From Polaromonas sp. SP1 (GTDB taxonomy: Bacteria > Pseudomonadota > Gammaproteobacteria > Burkholderiales > Burkholderiaceae_C), in contig NZ_CP031013.1 in NCBI RefSeq assembly GCF_003711205.1, forward strand, positions 1,426,001 to 1,490,000: 64,000 nucleotides of DNA, read 5' to 3'. Numbering within the stretch: the first letter of the stretch is position 1; each line of letters begins with the position of its first letter. A model generated the notes under the pieces. It made no database searches. It was not told the origin of the DNA and saw nothing but the letters and a program-made list of their open reading frames with translations. Position numbers and translations under genes: made by a program. Of this stretch, positions 63,572 to 64,000 are shown piece after piece.

Positions 63572-64000
63572 ATGACTATCAAACTTGGCATTAATGGTTT
63601 TGGCCGCATCGGCCGCAATGTGTTCCGCTCGGCCATCAAAAGCTTCAGCGACATCGAAATCGTCGGCATCAACGATTTGCTCGAGCCTGAGTACCTGGCC
63701 TACATGCTGAAGTACGACTCGGTGCATGGCCGCTTTGAAGGCGACGTGTCCGTCGACGGCAACACGCTGATCGTCAATGGCAAGAAGATTCGCCTGACGC
63801 AAGAGCGCGACCCCGCCAACCTGAAGTGGGGCGACATCGGCGCCACCGTGGTGCTCGAGTCCACCGGCCTGTTTCTCGACAAGGCCTCGGGTGAAAAGCA
63901 CCTGGCCGCCGGCGCCAGGAAGGTCATCTTCTCGGCACCTTCGAAAGACGACACCCCGATGTTCGTCTTCGGCGTCAACGACAAGACCTACAAGGGCGAG
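63572..64000 (+). CDS. gap: Glyceraldehyde-3-phosphate dehydrogenase (5' part, cut by the window edge)
   Basis: The first 143 codons are seen. They show [17 protein letters not shown] (NAD-binding loop), [49 protein letters not shown] and [16 protein letters not shown], all GapA-type. CCAGGAG precedes ATG 63572. The catalytic cysteine lies beyond the window. It converts glyceraldehyde-3-phosphate to 1,3-bisphosphoglycerate. Confidence 0.93.
   Translation, partial: MTIKLGINGFGRIGRNVFRSAIKSFSDIEIVGINDLLEPEYLAYMLKYDSVHGRFEGDVSVDGNTLIVNGKKIRLTQERDPANLKWGDIGATVVLESTGLFLDKASGEKHLAAGARKVIFSAPSKDDTPMFVFGVNDKTYKGE

Noticed and set aside
61433..63901. 822-codon open frame opposite tkt
   Set aside because: It lies across tkt and the start of gap, both clearly conserved on the plus strand, and is an effect of high GC.

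Overview
The window is a GC-rich piece of a betaproteobacterial chromosome. Gene content, gene order (lptD-surA-rsmA, metX-metW, cueR-copA-copZ) and two families of short dispersed repeats point to the family Comamonadaceae, in the neighbourhood of Polaromonas, Rhodoferax or Variovorax. That assignment is inferred from gene style, not from a database search. I see no rRNA, tRNA, CRISPR array or insertion sequence. The last gene, gap, runs off the right edge.

Layout. 0-2.3 kb: a bufferin-type operon (MNIO/DUF692 enzyme, DUF2063 partner, DoxX protein). 2.4-7.1 kb: two large unrecognised genes on the minus strand, one with a nuclease-like signature. 7.3-9.4 kb: an ammonium transporter, and a divergent manganese exporter behind a yybP-ykoY riboswitch. 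9.5-11.4 kb: metX-metW behind a SAM-II riboswitch followed by an intrinsic terminator. 11.5-16.6 kb: a rhodanese/ChrB-domain protein, chromate transporter ChrA, a SulP permease and a hydroxypyruvate isomerase-like enzyme. 16.6-18 kb: AlkB and a second 2-oxoglutarate oxygenase. 18-21.3 kb: copper genes cueR-copA and divergent copZ with two near-identical MerR-type promoters. 21.3-27.8 kb: psd, DUF72, an M20 peptidase, a lipase-like hydrolase, an MFS transporter and rsmE. 27.9-33.8 kb: amgK, then divergent lptD-surA-rsmA. 33.9-35 kb: a secreted barnase-like RNase with its barstar. 35.2-38 kb: malic enzyme maeB and a DUF2061 protein. 38.5-50.3 kb: a two-partner secretion pair with a 3329-residue exoprotein. 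50.4-57.9 kb: a six-gene membrane and polyamine cluster (SPFH, DUF4178, DUF350, membrane aminopropyltransferase, flavin amine oxidase-like protein, membrane protein). 57.9-58.8 kb: an imperfect palindrome of about 850 bp. 58.8-61.3 kb: speD-murU-pepP. 61.5-64 kb: tkt and gap.

Links between genes. Copper handling may be served by both the bufferin operon and cueR-copA-copZ. MurU and AmgK act in the same peptidoglycan recycling route but lie 31 kb apart. SpeD supplies decarboxylated SAM, the co-substrate the membrane aminopropyltransferase would need. MetX/MetW make the methionine that becomes SAM, and that operon senses SAM.

Most notable: (1) the six-gene SPFH/aminopropyltransferase/flavoprotein cluster as a candidate uncharacterised membrane-polyamine system; (2) the 967+605-residue gene pair with a PD-(D/E)XK-like core and membrane segments; (3) short repeats that lie in frame inside chrA, sulP, murU and the aminopropyltransferase gene; (4) a SAM-II riboswitch with a visible antiterminator/terminator switch.
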